This document shows positions 1-11,381 of a stretch of 64,000 bases of DNA, piece after piece. The stretch's first letter is position 1; each line of letters starts with the position of its first letter. The stretch covers positions 62,001 through 126,000 of the forward strand of contig JALHMQ010000003.1 of the NCBI GenBank assembly GCA_022843955.1, given 5' to 3'. The DNA comes from Burkholderiaceae bacterium (lineage in GTDB: Bacteria; Pseudomonadota; Gammaproteobacteria; Burkholderiales; Burkholderiaceae_F). The notes beneath the pieces are model-generated. The model was not told the DNA's origin and did no database searches. It was given only the letters and a program-made list of their open reading frames with translations. The position numbers and the translations under genes are program-made.

Positions 1-3000
1 GCCGGCCAAGTGAGTGGATTGCTGCTTTCTCCCGTGCGCGTCAGCGCGTTCCACGAGGTCATCGCGCGGCTGGAAGTGCCGGCCGGCTGGACTGTGGTCG
101 TCTTCGACAGCCGCGGAGAGGTGATCGCTCGGCGACCTGACACCGGGCCGGCCCCACAAGCCGATCACACGACCGAGGGCAGTGTTCGGCAGACCGTGGC
201 ATCGGACATCTCGTCTTGGTCGGTCGTGGTCGAAGCACCTGACGCGGTCCACATGACGCCGGTGTGGATCACGGCTGCAGTGCTGGCGCTGGTGATCCTC
301 GCTGCCACATTGACCGGATTGTTCGCCGGCACCGTGGCCAGCCGGCGCCTGGGGCGGTCGGTGGCATCGCTCGCCCAGGCCGGCGCCGCGCAGGCGCCGG
401 GTACCGACATCGCCGAGGTCGACGCGGTGCGCCACCTTCTGAACGCCACTGCCAGCGAGCGCGAAGCTGCAATCGGCTCCCTGCGGCGTAGCGAGGCCAC
501 GTTCCGCGCGATTTTCGAAGGCCTATCCGACGCGGTCATCCTGGCGGACTCGCAACGGCGCATCCAGCTCGTCAACCCGGCCTTCACCGCGTGCTTCGGC
601 TATGTCGCCGACGAGGTGATCGGCCGCTCCACCGAGTTCTTGTACGCCGATCCGCAGGACTTTGCGCGACTCGGACAGACGCACTTTTCTCCGAGCGCGC
701 AAGGCAGCGGTTCCTTTGAGTTGCGCTACCGGCGCAAGGACGGCACCGAGGTCTGGTGCGAGTCCGTCGGCCTGCGTGTGGTCGGCAGCGACGGCGTCCT
801 GCTCGGGCTGTTCGGCGTGCATCGCGACATCACCGTACGCAAGCGCGCGGAGGAGAACCTGCGCCGGTCGCAGGCGCAGATGGCGGCGTTCATCGAACAG
901 GCGCCGCACCGCATCGCCATGCTGGATCGGGACATGACGTTCCTGGCGGCAAGCCGGTTGTGGCTGCAGGAGTACGGCAACGGCCTGGCGGACCTGACCG
1001 GGCTGAGCCACTACGAAGTCAATCCCGATCTGCCGATGCACTGGCGCGCCGCGCATCAGCAGGCGCTGGCCGGCGTGCCGGTCCACGGTGAAGGCGAGCG
1101 ATGGGACCGGGACGACGGCAGCGAGCACTGGTCGCGCTGGACCGTGGTGCCCTGGACCGACGACCACGGTGCGATCGGCGGCATCATCGTCTCGACGGAC
1201 AACATCACCGAGCAGCGGCGCGCCCGCGCACTCAAGGTGACCAACGACACGGTGTTCCAGACCAGCCCGATCGGCATCGCGATCAGCACGCCGCTCGAAG
1301 GCCGCTTCGTCGAGGTGAACCAGGCGCTGCTGTCGCTGCTCGGCTACCGCCGTGAGGAGATGATCGGGCGCACCGGTGGCGAGTTGGCGCTCTGGGTCGA
1401 CGCCGACGCGCGCGAGGTGGCGCTGCAACGGCTTGCCGCCACCGGCCTGGTGCAGGGCATGGAGGTGCGCTACCGGCGCAAGTCGGGCGAGGTCATCGAC
1501 GTCTCGTTCACCAGCTGCAAGGTGGACATCGACGGCTCGCCGCAATTCGTCAGCATGGCGGCCGACATCTCGCTGCAGAAGCAGGCGCGGCGCGCGCTGC
1601 TGCAGCAGCAGGAGCACCTGGAGGCGCTGGTCGAGCGCCGCACCGCGGAGCTGGAAGCGGCCAATGCGTCGCTCGCCCAGCGCGCGGCGGCGATCGAAGA
1701 CCTGTACGACCGCGCGCCTTGCGGCTACTTCTCGCTCGATCCGGCGGGCCGGATCGTGGCGGTCAACGCCACCCTCGTGCACCTGCTCGGCTACTCGCGC
1801 GAAGAACTGATCGGCCGGGCGCTGGCGAACTTCCTGACCGAGTCGTGCCGGGCGCAGCAGGACGAGAAAATGCAGCTGCTCGCCATTACGGGCGGACTGA
1901 CCGACGTCGAATGCGACTTCATCCGGCGCGACGGCAGCACGCTGCCGGCGCGGGTGTCGGCCCGCCGCGTGAGCGATGCGGGTGGACGCTTCGTCAGCAC
2001 CCGAGCGACGCTGGTCGACAACAGCGAACGCAAGGCGCGCGAACGGCAGATCGTCGCGATGCAGGCCGAACTGGCGCGCCGCGCCGAGGAAGCCGAGGCT
2101 GCCAACCGCGCCAAGAGCGCGTTCCTGGCCAACGTCAGTCACGAGATCCGCACGCCGATGAACGCGATCCTCGGCCTCACCCACCTGATCTCGCGCGACA
2201 CCGCAGAACCGACGCAGCGCACCCGCCTGGCCAAGATCGACGACGCCGCCCGCCATCTGATGCAGGTGATCAACGACGTCCTCGACCTGTCGAAGATCGA
2301 CGCCGGCAAGCTGGTGCTGGAGGACAGCGAGTTTTCGCTCGACACGCTGCTGTCGCGCGCGCTGGCGATGGTGAGCGAGCGTGCCTGCGACCAGGGCATC
2401 GAGCTGGTGCTCGATGCGGACCGCCTGCCCCGGTACCTGCGGGGTGACCCCACGCGCCTGTCGCAGGCTTTGATCAATCTGCTGGCCAACGCGGTGAAGT
2501 TCACCCGGCGTGGCTGGGTGCGCCTGCGCTGCGAGTGCCTGCAGGAGGCGCCGCAGCGCATGCTGATCCGCTTCGAGGTGAGCGATACCGGCGAGGGCAT
2601 CGCGCCCGAGAAGCAGGCGCGGCTGTTCGAAGCCTTCGTGCAGGCCGATGTGTCGACCACGCGGCGCCACGGCGGCACCGGCCTGGGCCTGGCCTTGACC
2701 CGGCATCTGGCCGACATGATGGGCGGCGATGTGGGTGTCGTCAGTGCGCCCGGCCAGGGCAGCACGTTCTGGTTCACCGCCTGGCTGGGTCGCGCCGCGG
2801 CTGTCGGGGAGCCGGTCGCGGTTACGCCGGTGCCGATGCGCGCGCTGATCGTCGACGACCTGCCGGAAGCGCTCGGTGCCCTGCAGCGGCGGCTGCAGGG
2901 CCATGGCATCGAGGTCGATGCGCTGCACGACGGCCCGGCCGCGATCGCGCTGGCGCAGGCCGAACTGGCGCAGGGTCGTCGCCATGACCTGCTGCTGCTT

Positions 3001-4095
3001 GACTGGCAGATGGCGCCGCTCGACGGGATCGCCACGCTGAAACGGCTGCGCGAAGTGCTCGGCGAGCGCATGCCGCCGGCGATCCTGGCCACCGCGTCCG
3101 ATGACGTCAGCATGTGGGAGGCGGCACACGAGGCGCACTTCGATGCGGTGCTGATCAAGCCGATCACCGGCGCGGCGTTGCAGGACGTGCTGGCGCGCGT
3201 GCTGCGCCAGCACGGCATCCCGCTGCAAGTGCCGCCGGCATCTCCGGGCACGCATGCGGCCCGCTTGCGCCAGGAGCACGCCGGCCAGCGGGTCCTGCTG
3301 GCCGAAGACAACCCGATCAACCAGGAGGTTGCCGAGGAGCTTCTTCACGGCGTGGGCCTGACCGTCGAGATCGCGGTCAACGGTCAGGACGCGGTGGATC
3401 GGGCCGTCGAAGGCGCCTTCGACGTGATCCTGATGGATGTGCAGATGCCGCAGATGGATGGCCTCACCGCCACCCGTGCGATCCGCTGGAACCTGGGGCC
3501 GGGCGTGCCGATCATCGCCATGACCGCCAATGCGTTCGGCGAGGACCGCGCCGCCTGCCTCGCAGCGGGCATGAACGACCACATCGGCAAACCGGTGGAT
3601 CCCGAGAAGCTTTACGAGACGCTGCTGCATTGGCTGCCGCACCGGGCCCCGGGACTCGACGCCGGCGACCCGCGTCGGGACGACCTGGCGGCGCCCGCGG
3701 TTGAAGGCGACGCGACGCCCGCCGACGAGGCGCGCCTGGCAGAACGGCTGGGCGCGATCGATGGCTTCGATCTGGCCAGCGGTTTGCGCAACGTCGGCGG
3801 CAGCCTGCCGGTGCTGGTTGATCTGCTTCGCCAGTTCGCCCGGATGTATCCGAACGGCGCGCCAGCCCTGGTGCGCACCGACACGCCCCAGGAACGCCAG
3901 CAGTGCCGCAAGCTGTGCCACTCGCTGCGCGGGGCCTGCGCCACGATCGGCGCGCGGGCTCTGTCCGATGAACTGGGCATGTTCGAGGCGGCCCTGGTGT
4001 CGCATACCGAGGCGGTGCTGCTGCACCAGCGCGGCGAGGTCCTGCAACGCCGATTCCTCGCCCTGCTGGCGCAGTTGTCGGCCGAACTGGCGTGA
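1..4095 (+). CDS. Hybrid sensor histidine kinase (multi-PAS, two receiver domains, Hpt); 5' end outside window
   Basis: Membrane-bound phosphorelay kinase. The frame is open to the left edge, so the true start lies upstream; residues below count from a GTG at 10. The visible order is: the end of a periplasmic sensor region, one membrane segment (about 84-107), four PAS-like domains (about 162-280, 285-400, 410-530, 560-680), a histidine-kinase core with H-box SHEIRTPMN (phospho-His 711) and ATP-binding motifs DTGEGI and GGTGLGLAL, a receiver (Asp 998 in LLLLDWQM), a second receiver (Asp 1143 in [12 protein letters not shown]) and a C-terminal Hpt domain (His 1304 in CHSLRGAC, where Arg replaces the usual Lys after the His). 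The phosphate path is probably His711, a receiver Asp, then Hpt His1304. The target regulator and ligand are not visible; the next gene is convergent and unrelated. Confidence 0.9.
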   Translation, partial: AGQVSGLLLSPVRVSAFHEVIARLEVPAGWTVVVFDSRGEVIARRPDTGPAPQADHTTEGSVRQTVASDISSWSVVVEAPDAVHMTPVWITAAVLALVILAATLTGLFAGTVASRRLGRSVASLAQAGAAQAPGTDIAEVDAVRHLLNATASEREAAIGSLRRSEATFRAIFEGLSDAVILADSQRRIQLVNPAFTACFGYVADEVIGRSTEFLYADPQDFARLGQTHFSPSAQGSGSFELRYRRKDGTEVWCESVGLRVVGSDGVLLGLFGVHRDITVRKRAEENLRRSQAQMAAFIEQAPHRIAMLDRDMTFLAASRLWLQEYGNGLADLTGLSHYEVNPDLPMHWRAAHQQALAGVPVHGEGERWDRDDGSEHWSRWTVVPWTDDHGAIGGIIVSTDNITEQRRARALKVTNDTVFQTSPIGIAISTPLEGRFVEVNQALLSLLGYRREEMIGRTGGELALWVDADAREVALQRLAATGLVQGMEVRYRRKSGEVIDVSFTSCKVDIDGSPQFVSMAADISLQKQARRALLQQQEHLEALVERRTAELEAANASLAQRAAAIEDLYDRAPCGYFSLDPAGRIVAVNATLVHLLGYSREELIGRALANFLTESCRAQQDEKMQLLAITGGLTDVECDFIRRDGSTLPARVSARRVSDAGGRFVSTRATLVDNSERKARERQIVAMQAELARRAEEAEAANRAKSAFLANVSHEIRTPMNAILGLTHLISRDTAEPTQRTRLAKIDDAARHLMQVINDVLDLSKIDAGKLVLEDSEFSLDTLLSRALAMVSERACDQGIELVLDADRLPRYLRGDPTRLSQALINLLANAVKFTRRGWVRLRCECLQEAPQRMLIRFEVSDTGEGIAPEKQARLFEAFVQADVSTTRRHGGTGLGLALTRHLADMMGGDVGVVSAPGQGSTFWFTAWLGRAAAVGEPVAVTPVPMRALIVDDLPEALGALQRRLQGHGIEVDALHDGPAAIALAQAELAQGRRHDLLLLDWQMAPLDGIATLKRLREVLGERMPPAILATASDDVSMWEAAHEAHFDAVLIKPITGAALQDVLARVLRQHGIPLQVPPASPGTHAARLRQEHAGQRVLLAEDNPINQEVAEELLHGVGLTVEIAVNGQDAVDRAVEGAFDVILMDVQMPQMDGLTATRAIRWNLGPGVPIIAMTANAFGEDRAACLAAGMNDHIGKPVDPEKLYETLLHWLPHRAPGLDAGDPRRDDLAAPAVEGDATPADEARLAERLGAIDGFDLASGLRNVGGSLPVLVDLLRQFARMYPNGAPALVRTDTPQERQQCRKLCHSLRGACATIGARALSDELGMFEAALVSHTEAVLLHQRGEVLQRRFLALLAQLSAELA

Positions 4096-4120
4096 AGCGT
4101 CCGGCGGCGCGCCGTCGATG

Positions 4121-4828
4121 TCAGCTTTGAACGACTGCCTGCGCGCCCGCCACCCAGCACCATCGACCCGGTGTCAGCTCAGCCGGCAGCGCCAGCGCGC
4201 CAAAGTGGCTGCGATGCAGCGCCACCACATGATTGCCGGCGGCGGCAAGCATCCGCTTGACCTGGTGGTACTTGCCTTCGGTGAGCGTGAGTGACAGCAG
4301 ATGCGTGTCGAGCCGCTGCGCCGCCTGCGCGCGCACCGGGCGTGGATCGTCTACCAGCGTCACGCCCTGCAGCAGCCGCGCCAGCTGCGCATCGGTGATC
4401 GGCTCGGCGCAGCGCGCCTGGTACACCTTGGGCACATGACGCTTGGGCGAGGTGAGGCGATGGATCAGCGCGCCGTCGTCGGTCAGCAGCAGCAGGCCGG
4501 TGGTGTCGGCGTCGAGCCGGCCCACCGGCTGCACGCCGCGCGTGCGCAGCGGCGACGGCAGCAGCGTCATCACGCTCGGGTGGTTGGACGGCTTCTGCGA
4601 GCACTCGTAGCCGGCCGGCTTATGCAGGGCGATCAAAGCCTGCGCGTGGTACGGCCAGGGTGTGCCGTCGACGCTGAACACGAGTCCGGCGGTGTCGACC
4701 GGGACGTCGGGGTCGTCGACGGTGGCGCCGGCCACCGCCACGTGTCCCCCGATGATCAGCCCGTCGCATTCGCGGCGCGTACCGAAACCCTGACTGAACA
4801 GCACCTGCGACAGGCGAAGCGTCGGCAT
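4121..4828 (-). CDS. rsuA: 16S rRNA pseudouridine synthase, RsuA family
   Basis: Predicted to isomerise a uridine of 16S rRNA (U516 in E. coli) to pseudouridine. The 235-residue protein has the RsuA plan: an N-terminal S4-like RNA-binding segment (about 1-45) and a catalytic domain with GRLDADTTGLLLLTDDG, in which Asp106 is the expected nucleophile, plus the C-terminal EGKYHQVKRM motif. Length matches E. coli RsuA (231 aa). The start MPTLRLSQ was chosen because it begins the S4-like segment; in-frame Met codons further upstream lie inside the divergent deaminase gene. It is convergent with the sensor kinase, with 25 bp between the stops. The exact target nucleotide cannot be told from sequence alone, since related synthases act on 23S rRNA. 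Confidence 0.88.
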   Translation of the reverse strand: MPTLRLSQVLFSQGFGTRRECDGLIIGGHVAVAGATVDDPDVPVDTAGLVFSVDGTPWPYHAQALIALHKPAGYECSQKPSNHPSVMTLLPSPLRTRGVQPVGRLDADTTGLLLLTDDGALIHRLTSPKRHVPKVYQARCAEPITDAQLARLLQGVTLVDDPRPVRAQAAQRLDTHLLSLTLTEGKYHQVKRMLAAAGNHVVALHRSHFGALALPAELTPGRWCWVAGAQAVVQS

Positions 4829-4910
4829 GGGAACGAGGCGGGAGACCGGGGCGAGACGATTTGTCCCGTAGATTATCGGCATTGCCGCTTCCCGCCGTCG
4901 CGCGCCCGCC

Positions 4911-6191
4911 ATGCTCGATCTGCTTGTCAAGAATGCTTCGCTGCCCGATGGTCGCAGCGGCCAGGACATCGCCGTGCGCGGCGGTCGCATCGTCGAGGTG
5001 GCGCCGACCATCGCCGCGCAGGCGGCGCAGACGCTGGATGCCGCTGGTCTGATGCTGACGCCGCCGTTCGTCGATGCCCACTTCCACATGGACGCCACGC
5101 TCAGCTACGGCCTGCCGCGCGTCAACGCCAGCGGCACGCTGCTCGAAGGCATCGCGCTGTGGGGTGAGCTCAAGCCACTGCTCACGCAGGACGCGCTGGT
5201 GGAGCGTGCGCTGGCCTACTGCGACTGGGCGGTGGCCAAGGGGCTGCTGGCAATCCGCACGCATGTCGATACCTGCGATCCGCGCCTGCTGGCGGTCGAG
5301 GCGCTGCTGCACGTGAAGAAGAAGGTTGCGCCGTACCTCGACCTGCAACTGGTGGCGTTTCCGCAGGATGGCGTGCTGCGCTCGCACGGCATCGAGTCGC
5401 TGCGTCGCGCGCTGGATCTCGGCGTGGATGTGGTCGGTGGCATCCCGCACTTCGAACGCACCATGACGGAGGGCGCCGCCAGCGTGAAATTGCTGTGCGA
5501 GGAAGCCGAGAGGCGCGGCCTGCGCGTGGACATGCATTGCGACGAGACCGACGACCCGCTGAGCCGCCACATCGAGACGCTGGCGTACGAGACGCAGCGC
5601 CTCGGCCTGCACGGGCGCGTCAACGGCTCGCACCTGACGTCGATGCACAGCATGGACAACTATTACGTGTCCAAGCTGATCCCGTTGATGGCCGAGGCGC
5701 AGGTCAGCGCGGTGGCCAACCCGCTGATCAACATCACGATCCAGGGGCGGCACGACACCTATCCCAAGCGGCGCGGCATGACGCGCGTGCCGGAGTTGCT
5801 GGCGGCCGGCATCGACGTCGCCTTCGGCCACGACTGCGTGATGGACCCGTGGTATTCGCTCGGCGCGGCCGACATGCTGGAAGTCGCGCACATGGGCCTG
5901 CACGTGGCGCAGATGACCAGCGTGGCGGCGATGCACCAGTGCTTCGCCGCGGTGACCAGCGCGCCGGCGAAGATCATGGGGCTCGACGGCTACGGCATCG
6001 CGCCGGGCTGCCACGCCGACTTCGTGCTGCTGCAGGCGCGCGATCCGGTCGAGGCGATCCGCCTGCGCGCGGCGCGCCTGGCGGTGGTCAGGCGCGGCAA
6101 GGTGATCGCGCGCACCGCGCCCAACACCGCCGCACTCGATCTGCCGGGTCGGCCGGCACAGGTGGACTTCATGCCGAGACGCGATGGCTGA
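4911..6191 (+). CDS. CodA-family amidohydrolase: cytosine or 5-methylcytosine deaminase
   Basis: Metal-dependent amidohydrolase of 426 aa, collinear with E. coli cytosine deaminase CodA. Metal and active-site residues are present: H57 and H59 (DAHFHMD), Q152, H209 and E212 (HCDETDD), H241 and D308 (FGHDCVMDPWYSLG). The residue after D308, which is Asp314 in E. coli CodA, is Cys309 here. That position is known to discriminate: CodA homologues lacking this Asp were shown to deaminate 5-methylcytosine to thymine. The substrate may therefore be 5-methylcytosine rather than, or as well as, cytosine. It is divergent from rsuA (82 bp gap) and overlaps the next methyltransferase gene by 8 bp, suggesting co-translation. 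No codB-like permease is adjacent. Family assignment is firm; substrate is inferred. Confidence 0.88.
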   Translation: MLDLLVKNASLPDGRSGQDIAVRGGRIVEVAPTIAAQAAQTLDAAGLMLTPPFVDAHFHMDATLSYGLPRVNASGTLLEGIALWGELKPLLTQDALVERALAYCDWAVAKGLLAIRTHVDTCDPRLLAVEALLHVKKKVAPYLDLQLVAFPQDGVLRSHGIESLRRALDLGVDVVGGIPHFERTMTEGAASVKLLCEEAERRGLRVDMHCDETDDPLSRHIETLAYETQRLGLHGRVNGSHLTSMHSMDNYYVSKLIPLMAEAQVSAVANPLINITIQGRHDTYPKRRGMTRVPELLAAGIDVAFGHDCVMDPWYSLGAADMLEVAHMGLHVAQMTSVAAMHQCFAAVTSAPAKIMGLDGYGIAPGCHADFVLLQARDPVEAIRLRAARLAVVRRGKVIARTAPNTAALDLPGRPAQVDFMPRRDG

Positions 6192-6936
6192 CGCGCGCGT
6201 CTTCTCCGCCGCGGCGGTTCAGTATCGGCAGGCGCGGCCGGGTTACCCGCCGGCGCTGTTCGACTGGCTGGCGGCGTTGGCGTCGGCGCGCGACCTTGCC
6301 TGGGACGTGGGCTGCGGCAGCGGTCAGGCCACGGCCGAACTGAGTCGCTGCTTTGCGCGTGTCATCGCCAACGACCCAGCGGCCGAGCAGATCGCGCAGG
6401 CGCCCGCGCTGGCGAACGTCGACTGGCGCGTGGCCGGCGGCGAGGACGTGGTGCTCGACGCAGGCAGCGTGGATCTGGTGCTGGCCGCATCGTCGCTGCA
6501 CTGGATGGACCTGGACCGCTTCTATCCGCGTGCGCAGCACGCACTCAAGCCGGGCGGACTGATGGTCGCGGTCGGCTACGCGAGGACCGTGATGCCGGCG
6601 CATATCCGGCCGGCAATCACGTCGTTGTTCGCGCCGATCAGCTGCTATTGGTCGGACGCGCATCGGCGCGCCTGGAAGGGCTACGACAGCATGCCGTTCC
6701 CGTTCGAGCCGGTGTCGCTGGTGGACCACCCGCCGCCAGTCACGGCGGTCGATCTGGTGTGGACGCTCGACCAGTATCTCGCCTACACCTCGACCTGGTC
6801 GGCGATGCTGGAACATCGGCAGGCCACCGGCATCGACCTCATTCCGATGGCCCGGGAGACGCTGGCGCCATTGTGGGGCGAAGGCACGCAGCCGGTGTCG
6901 ATGCCGCTGGTGCTCAAGCTGGGGCGGCGTCTCTGA
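6184..6936 (+). CDS. Class I SAM-dependent methyltransferase, type 11-like
   Basis: A 250-residue soluble protein with a Rossmann methyltransferase core. Motif I is DVGCGSGQAT (residues 41-50), followed by an acidic motif II region (ANDPAAEQ) and DLVLAASSLHWMD as the post-I/motif IV region. It resembles generic small-molecule methyltransferases of the Methyltransf_11 group, in which the aromatic HW pair after the LAASSLHW motif is common. The ATG lies inside the 3' end of the deaminase gene, so the two are probably translated together. The methyl acceptor cannot be deduced. The gene ends 7 bp before the CCA end of the opposite-strand tRNA-Leu. Confidence 0.8.
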   Translation: MADARVFSAAAVQYRQARPGYPPALFDWLAALASARDLAWDVGCGSGQATAELSRCFARVIANDPAAEQIAQAPALANVDWRVAGGEDVVLDAGSVDLVLAASSLHWMDLDRFYPRAQHALKPGGLMVAVGYARTVMPAHIRPAITSLFAPISCYWSDAHRRAWKGYDSMPFPFEPVSLVDHPPPVTAVDLVWTLDQYLAYTSTWSAMLEHRQATGIDLIPMARETLAPLWGEGTQPVSMPLVLKLGRRL

Positions 6937-6943
6937 GGCGCCC

Positions 6944-7028
6944 TGGTGCCGGGAGAGGGACTCGAACCCTCACACCTTGCGGCGGCGGATTTTGAGTCCG
7001 CTGCGTCTACCGATTCCGCCATCCCGGC
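6944..7028 (-). tRNA. tRNA-Leu(CAA)
   Basis: The reverse strand folds as a class II tRNA with a 7-bp acceptor stem (GCCGGGA/TCCCGGC), discriminator A, encoded CCA, T-loop GTTCGAGTC and a long variable arm. The anticodon loop CTCAAAA gives anticodon CAA (plus-strand positions 6992-6994), which decodes UUG leucine. Confidence 0.95.
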
Positions 7029-7073
7029 CGGGATGCCGTGCCGACACGAAGGGGCCGCCGGCGCGGGACGCGG

Positions 7074-7101
7074 ATTATCCGTGAAAGCGCAGGCGCGGCA
7101 A
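7074..7101 (-). promoter_or_regulatory. Putative sigma-70 promoter of tRNA-Leu
   Basis: On the minus strand TTGCCG and GATAAT are separated by 16 bases, placing transcription start about 40 bases before the tRNA 5' end. The same TTGCC(A/G)-N16 arrangement precedes tRNA-Thr and livK. Confidence 0.5.
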
Positions 7102-7129
7102 AACGACGCGCAATTCGGCCGCGCTCGCT

Positions 7130-8374
7130 TCAGCGGCCCGCGTACTTGCGTCCGCTGACCAGGAAGGTCATCGCCAGTCCGAACGTGGCTGCGCCGGCGA
7201 GCAGCAACAGCCCGCGGTCCCAGGCCACCGCGGCCGCGCCGGTGGCGCGCGCGTGATCGAGCAACCAGCCGACCAGCGGCTGCAGGATGCCGGCGCCGAG
7301 GAAGATGCCGGTGTTCACCACCGACGTGGCAATGCCGGCGTACTGCGGCGGATTGGCTTCCTTGGCGAGCGTCCAGCTCAGCGTGAAGCCGGGAATCAAG
7401 AGGCCCATCAGGCCGAACCATGCCAGCGTGGCCCACAGCGGCCAGGCCGCGTGCAGCAGCCACGGCAGCCACGACAGCGTGTACAGCAGCACGAAGCCGC
7501 GCATCAGCCCGCGCCGGCTGTTCAGGCGGTCGGACAATTTGCCCACCAGCAGCGAGCCCACCGCCACGCCGAGCAGCAGCAGGCTCGCGTGCCAGGCAGC
7601 ATCCACCCGCGCGATGCCGCGCGTGTCCTGCAGGAATGGCACGGCCCAGAGACCGGCGAACGCAAGGAAGCTGCCGCCCACACCGACATTGACGAAGAAC
7701 GGCGGCCAGGTCGCAGGATTGGCCAGTACGCGCCGCAGCGCCTGCCGCCACGGCACCACCGCGTTGCCAGCCGGCAGCGTGTGCACCGGCGGGTAGCCGA
7801 GTTCCTCGGGCCGATCACGTACGCGCAGCCAGGTGGCCAGCGCCAGCGCCGCTGACAGCACTGCGAGGGCGACGAACACGCTGCGCCAGGAGGTCCAGGT
7901 CACCACCCACGCCAGCGGGGAGCCGGCCGCCACCGCGCCCAGGTTGCCGACGAACATCGTCACCCCGGCCAGGGTGGCGAAGCGCTGCGGCTCGAACCAT
8001 ACGGCCGAGACCTTGAGGATGGCGATGAACGCCACCGACACGCCGATGCCGACCAGCGTGCGGCCGACGGCGGCGATCTCCCACGCCGGCGCCAGCGCAA
8101 ACAGCAGCGAACCCACCGCCGCGATGGCCGAGCCGGCGGTAAGGATCTTGCGCGGACCGAGCGTGTCGGCCAGCACGCCAACCGGGATCTGCAGCAGCGT
8201 ATAGACGTAGAAGTAGGTCGCCGCCAGCGTGCCCAGCACCGCACTGCTGATGGAGAACGCCGCGGTCAGCTCGCCGGCGATGGCCGCCGGCGCGGTGCGG
8301 TGGACGAACGAGAGGATGAAGCTCGCCAGCGCGAGGCCGAAGACGACTCGGCGGGCGCGGGCGAACGAGGCCAC
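7130..8374 (-). CDS. Major facilitator superfamily transporter
   Basis: A 414-residue integral membrane protein with about twelve hydrophobic segments in two halves. After helix 2 it has the MFS loop motif GVLADTLGPRKIL, matching the G-x-L-a-D-x-x-G-x-R-x family pattern, and a second version GKLSDRLNSRR in the C-terminal half. It resembles anion/nitrate-type or glucarate-type MFS carriers, but no substrate-specific signature is recognised. It starts 7 bp after the panC stop on the same strand, so it may be transcribed with panC; a role in pantothenate metabolism is only a guess from position. Confidence 0.85.
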   Translation of the reverse strand: MASFARARRVVFGLALASFILSFVHRTAPAAIAGELTAAFSISSAVLGTLAATYFYVYTLLQIPVGVLADTLGPRKILTAGSAIAAVGSLLFALAPAWEIAAVGRTLVGIGVSVAFIAILKVSAVWFEPQRFATLAGVTMFVGNLGAVAAGSPLAWVVTWTSWRSVFVALAVLSAALALATWLRVRDRPEELGYPPVHTLPAGNAVVPWRQALRRVLANPATWPPFFVNVGVGGSFLAFAGLWAVPFLQDTRGIARVDAAWHASLLLLGVAVGSLLVGKLSDRLNSRRGLMRGFVLLYTLSWLPWLLHAAWPLWATLAWFGLMGLLIPGFTLSWTLAKEANPPQYAGIATSVVNTGIFLGAGILQPLVGWLLDHARATGAAAVAWDRGLLLLAGAATFGLAMTFLVSGRKYAGR

Positions 8375-8381
8375 GCCGGCC

Positions 8382-9344
<963 letters not shown>

Positions 9345-10175
9345 TCAGTAGCAGTGTTCGGGCCCCGGAAAGCTGCCTTCCTTGACGGCCTTCACGTAGC
9401 TGCGCACGGCGGCGCCGATGCTGTCGCTGCCCACCATGAAGTTGCGCACGAAGCGCGGCTTCTTGCCGGGAAAGACATCGATCATGTCGTGCAGCACCAG
9501 CACCTGGCCTGAGGTGTCCTTGCCCGCGCCGATGCCGATGGTGGGAATGGTCAGTGCCTGGGACACCCGCGCGGCAACCGCGGCCGGCATCAGTTCCAGC
9601 ACCAGCATGCTGGCGCCGGCGGCCTGCAGCGCCAGCGCATCGGCTAGCAACTGATCGGCAGCGGCGTCGGTCTTGCCCTGGATCCGATAACCGCCCAGCG
9701 CATGCACCGACTGCGGCGTGAGCCCCAGATGCGCACATACCGGCATCCCGCGCTCGACCAGGAACGCCACGGTCGGCGCCAGGAACGCGCCGCCCTCGAT
9801 CTTCACCATCTGCGCGCCCGCCTGCATCACGCGCGTGGCGGCATCGAGCGCCTGCTGCGGCGATGCGGTGTAGCTGCCGAAGGGCAGGTCGGCGATCAGC
9901 CAGGTGGCGCGCAGTCCGCGCGCCACGCATTGCGTGTGGTACGCCACGTCGGCCACGGTTACCGGCAGCGTGCTGCCATGGCCCTGCATCACCATGCCGA
10001 GCGAGTCGCCCACCAGGATGCAGTCGACGCCGCAGTCGTCCAGCAGCCGCGCAAAGCTGGCGTCGTAGCAGGTCAGCATGGTGATCGGCTCGCCGCGCGC
10101 GCGCATCTCGAGCAGCGCGGGCAGCGTGACGGGCTTGCGGACGGTGGGGGCGGCGTCGGTCGGATGGGTGCTCAT
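9345..10175 (-). CDS. panB: 3-methyl-2-oxobutanoate hydroxymethyltransferase
   Basis: Transfers a hydroxymethyl group from methylene-tetrahydrofolate to 2-oxoisovalerate, the first committed step to pantoate. The 276-residue TIM-barrel protein shows the Mg-binding region [19 protein letters not shown] (Asp57), KIEGG, the LVLELMPA segment with the expected catalytic Glu, and GIGAG near the C-terminus. It belongs to the panB-panC part of the minus-strand folate/CoA cluster, downstream of the broken membrane gene and the deoxynucleoside kinase. Only 32 bp separate its start from the visible end of that broken gene. Confidence 0.95.
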   Translation of the reverse strand: MSTHPTDAAPTVRKPVTLPALLEMRARGEPITMLTCYDASFARLLDDCGVDCILVGDSLGMVMQGHGSTLPVTVADVAYHTQCVARGLRATWLIADLPFGSYTASPQQALDAATRVMQAGAQMVKIEGGAFLAPTVAFLVERGMPVCAHLGLTPQSVHALGGYRIQGKTDAAADQLLADALALQAAGASMLVLELMPAAVAARVSQALTIPTIGIGAGKDTSGQVLVLHDMIDVFPGKKPRFVRNFMVGSDSIGAAVRSYVKAVKEGSFPGPEHCY

Positions 10176-10207
10176 GGGGCGCTATCTGGACAAAGGTGGA
10201 CGGCATC

Positions 10208-11381
10208 TCAACGGGTTCGGTCTGAACGTGCAAGACCGTGGAATCCTCGATCCAGCGCACGCCGAGCGCACCGGCCCGCTGTTGGATGCGGATCTCTGGT
10301 TCGAAACGGGATGGCATGGCCATAGTCATGCGAGCCGACCGAGAAGCTGAAGGTGTCGTTGTCTCGTCCGGTCCAATCCCGCACCTGTAGGGTAGCTGTA
10401 GCTGGTCGATCGTCGGCGACGCACCGCTTCTTTTCCAAACCACGGCCAGTTCCAGCACCTGCGACGCAATGCCATCGAAGTCGATGTTGACGTCCCGCAG
10501 ATTTGCGGTGGCAGCGAGCGATGCGCCGATCCCACCCGTGAGTGCGACCTCGATCAGGATGACATGGGCCCGAGACGTGCGGCCGAGCGCGATGATGGTC
10601 ATGCCGATGACCTGCCAGCACGATCGCAGCCAGGAAGGGCGCTTGCAGGAAGAGTTGCCCACGGTCGACTGTGATCGGGCCGGTGAAAACGCCTCGGAAG
10701 AACATCGCAGCGCCGTAGGCGAGAAGGCCGACCCCCACGCTGCTGACAGCCCAACCCACCCGCGCGTAGCGGTCCCGGACCGCCTTGAACCGCTCCGGTC
10801 GCAGATGGGCCAGGTGAGCGGCGATTCGCTGCATGTGCGGGACCAGAACGTAAGCGAGGCGCGCGACGTCAGGCGCCGACGCCTCCGCAGTGAACGACAG
10901 GGGCAGCAGTCGAAGCCAGAGGCGCCCGGACTGACAGCGCATCGACCACAGCGAGACGCCGAGGCCATCGCATTCATCAAGCAGCGCAACGAGATCGCTT
11001 CGCATGCGTGCACTCGTCGCGAAGGCATCACGCAGCAAACCGTCTTCCGACATGATGTACACGCGTCGGTCGAACTTCGGATGCCCAACCTGCATTTCGC
11101 GGCTGATGCCCAATGCGACGAACAGCCTGTCAAATCCACGCTCCGGCTTGATGCCGAAGTCGAATCCGCGCACTCCCTCGATAGCGATGCGCAGCTCGAG
11201 TGCGATCTCGCGCCAGTCCCGAACGTCCCACTGGTATCGAACGCCGTTGGTCTCGCCGGGTTCGCCCCGCCATCGTGCCTCGACGCGATGCCAGTGTGCG
11301 ACGACCACAGCGATTAGCAGGGCAAAGCCACTGATGCGTATCACATCGGCGGTCGGCGCTGTCGTTGTTGTGCAGGCTCAC
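10208..11381 (-). pseudogene. Broken gene for an uncharacterised membrane protein (several frameshifts)
   Basis: The longest single frame runs from a GTG at 11344 to a stop at 10208 (378 codons) but is protein-like only for its first part (residues 1 to about 243, ending FLAAIVLAG, with hydrophobic segments near both ends). From about 10615 to 10430 the next frame takes over (IGMTIIALG, then VNIDFDGIASQVLELAVVW). The first frame then seems to resume (RDWTGRDNDTFSFSVGSHD), and the second returns for RAGALGVRWIED, a C-terminal pattern seen in some small bacterial membrane proteins. A GTG at 11381, overlapping the kinase stop as GTGA, may be the original start in a third frame. At least three indels are needed. 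It is a decaying gene or an indel-rich assembly. Function unknown. Confidence 0.6.

Noticed and set aside
523-4047. A minus-strand open frame of 1174 codons opposite the sensor kinase.
   Set aside because: High G+C makes long frames opposite real genes. This one is rich in Arg, His, Gln and Ala, has no domain, and lies entirely under a multi-domain kinase with clear motifs.
4620-6014. A minus-strand frame of 464 codons across the rsuA/codA-like region.
   Set aside because: It is antisense to a deaminase with all catalytic residues and has the Arg/His-rich composition of a shadow frame.
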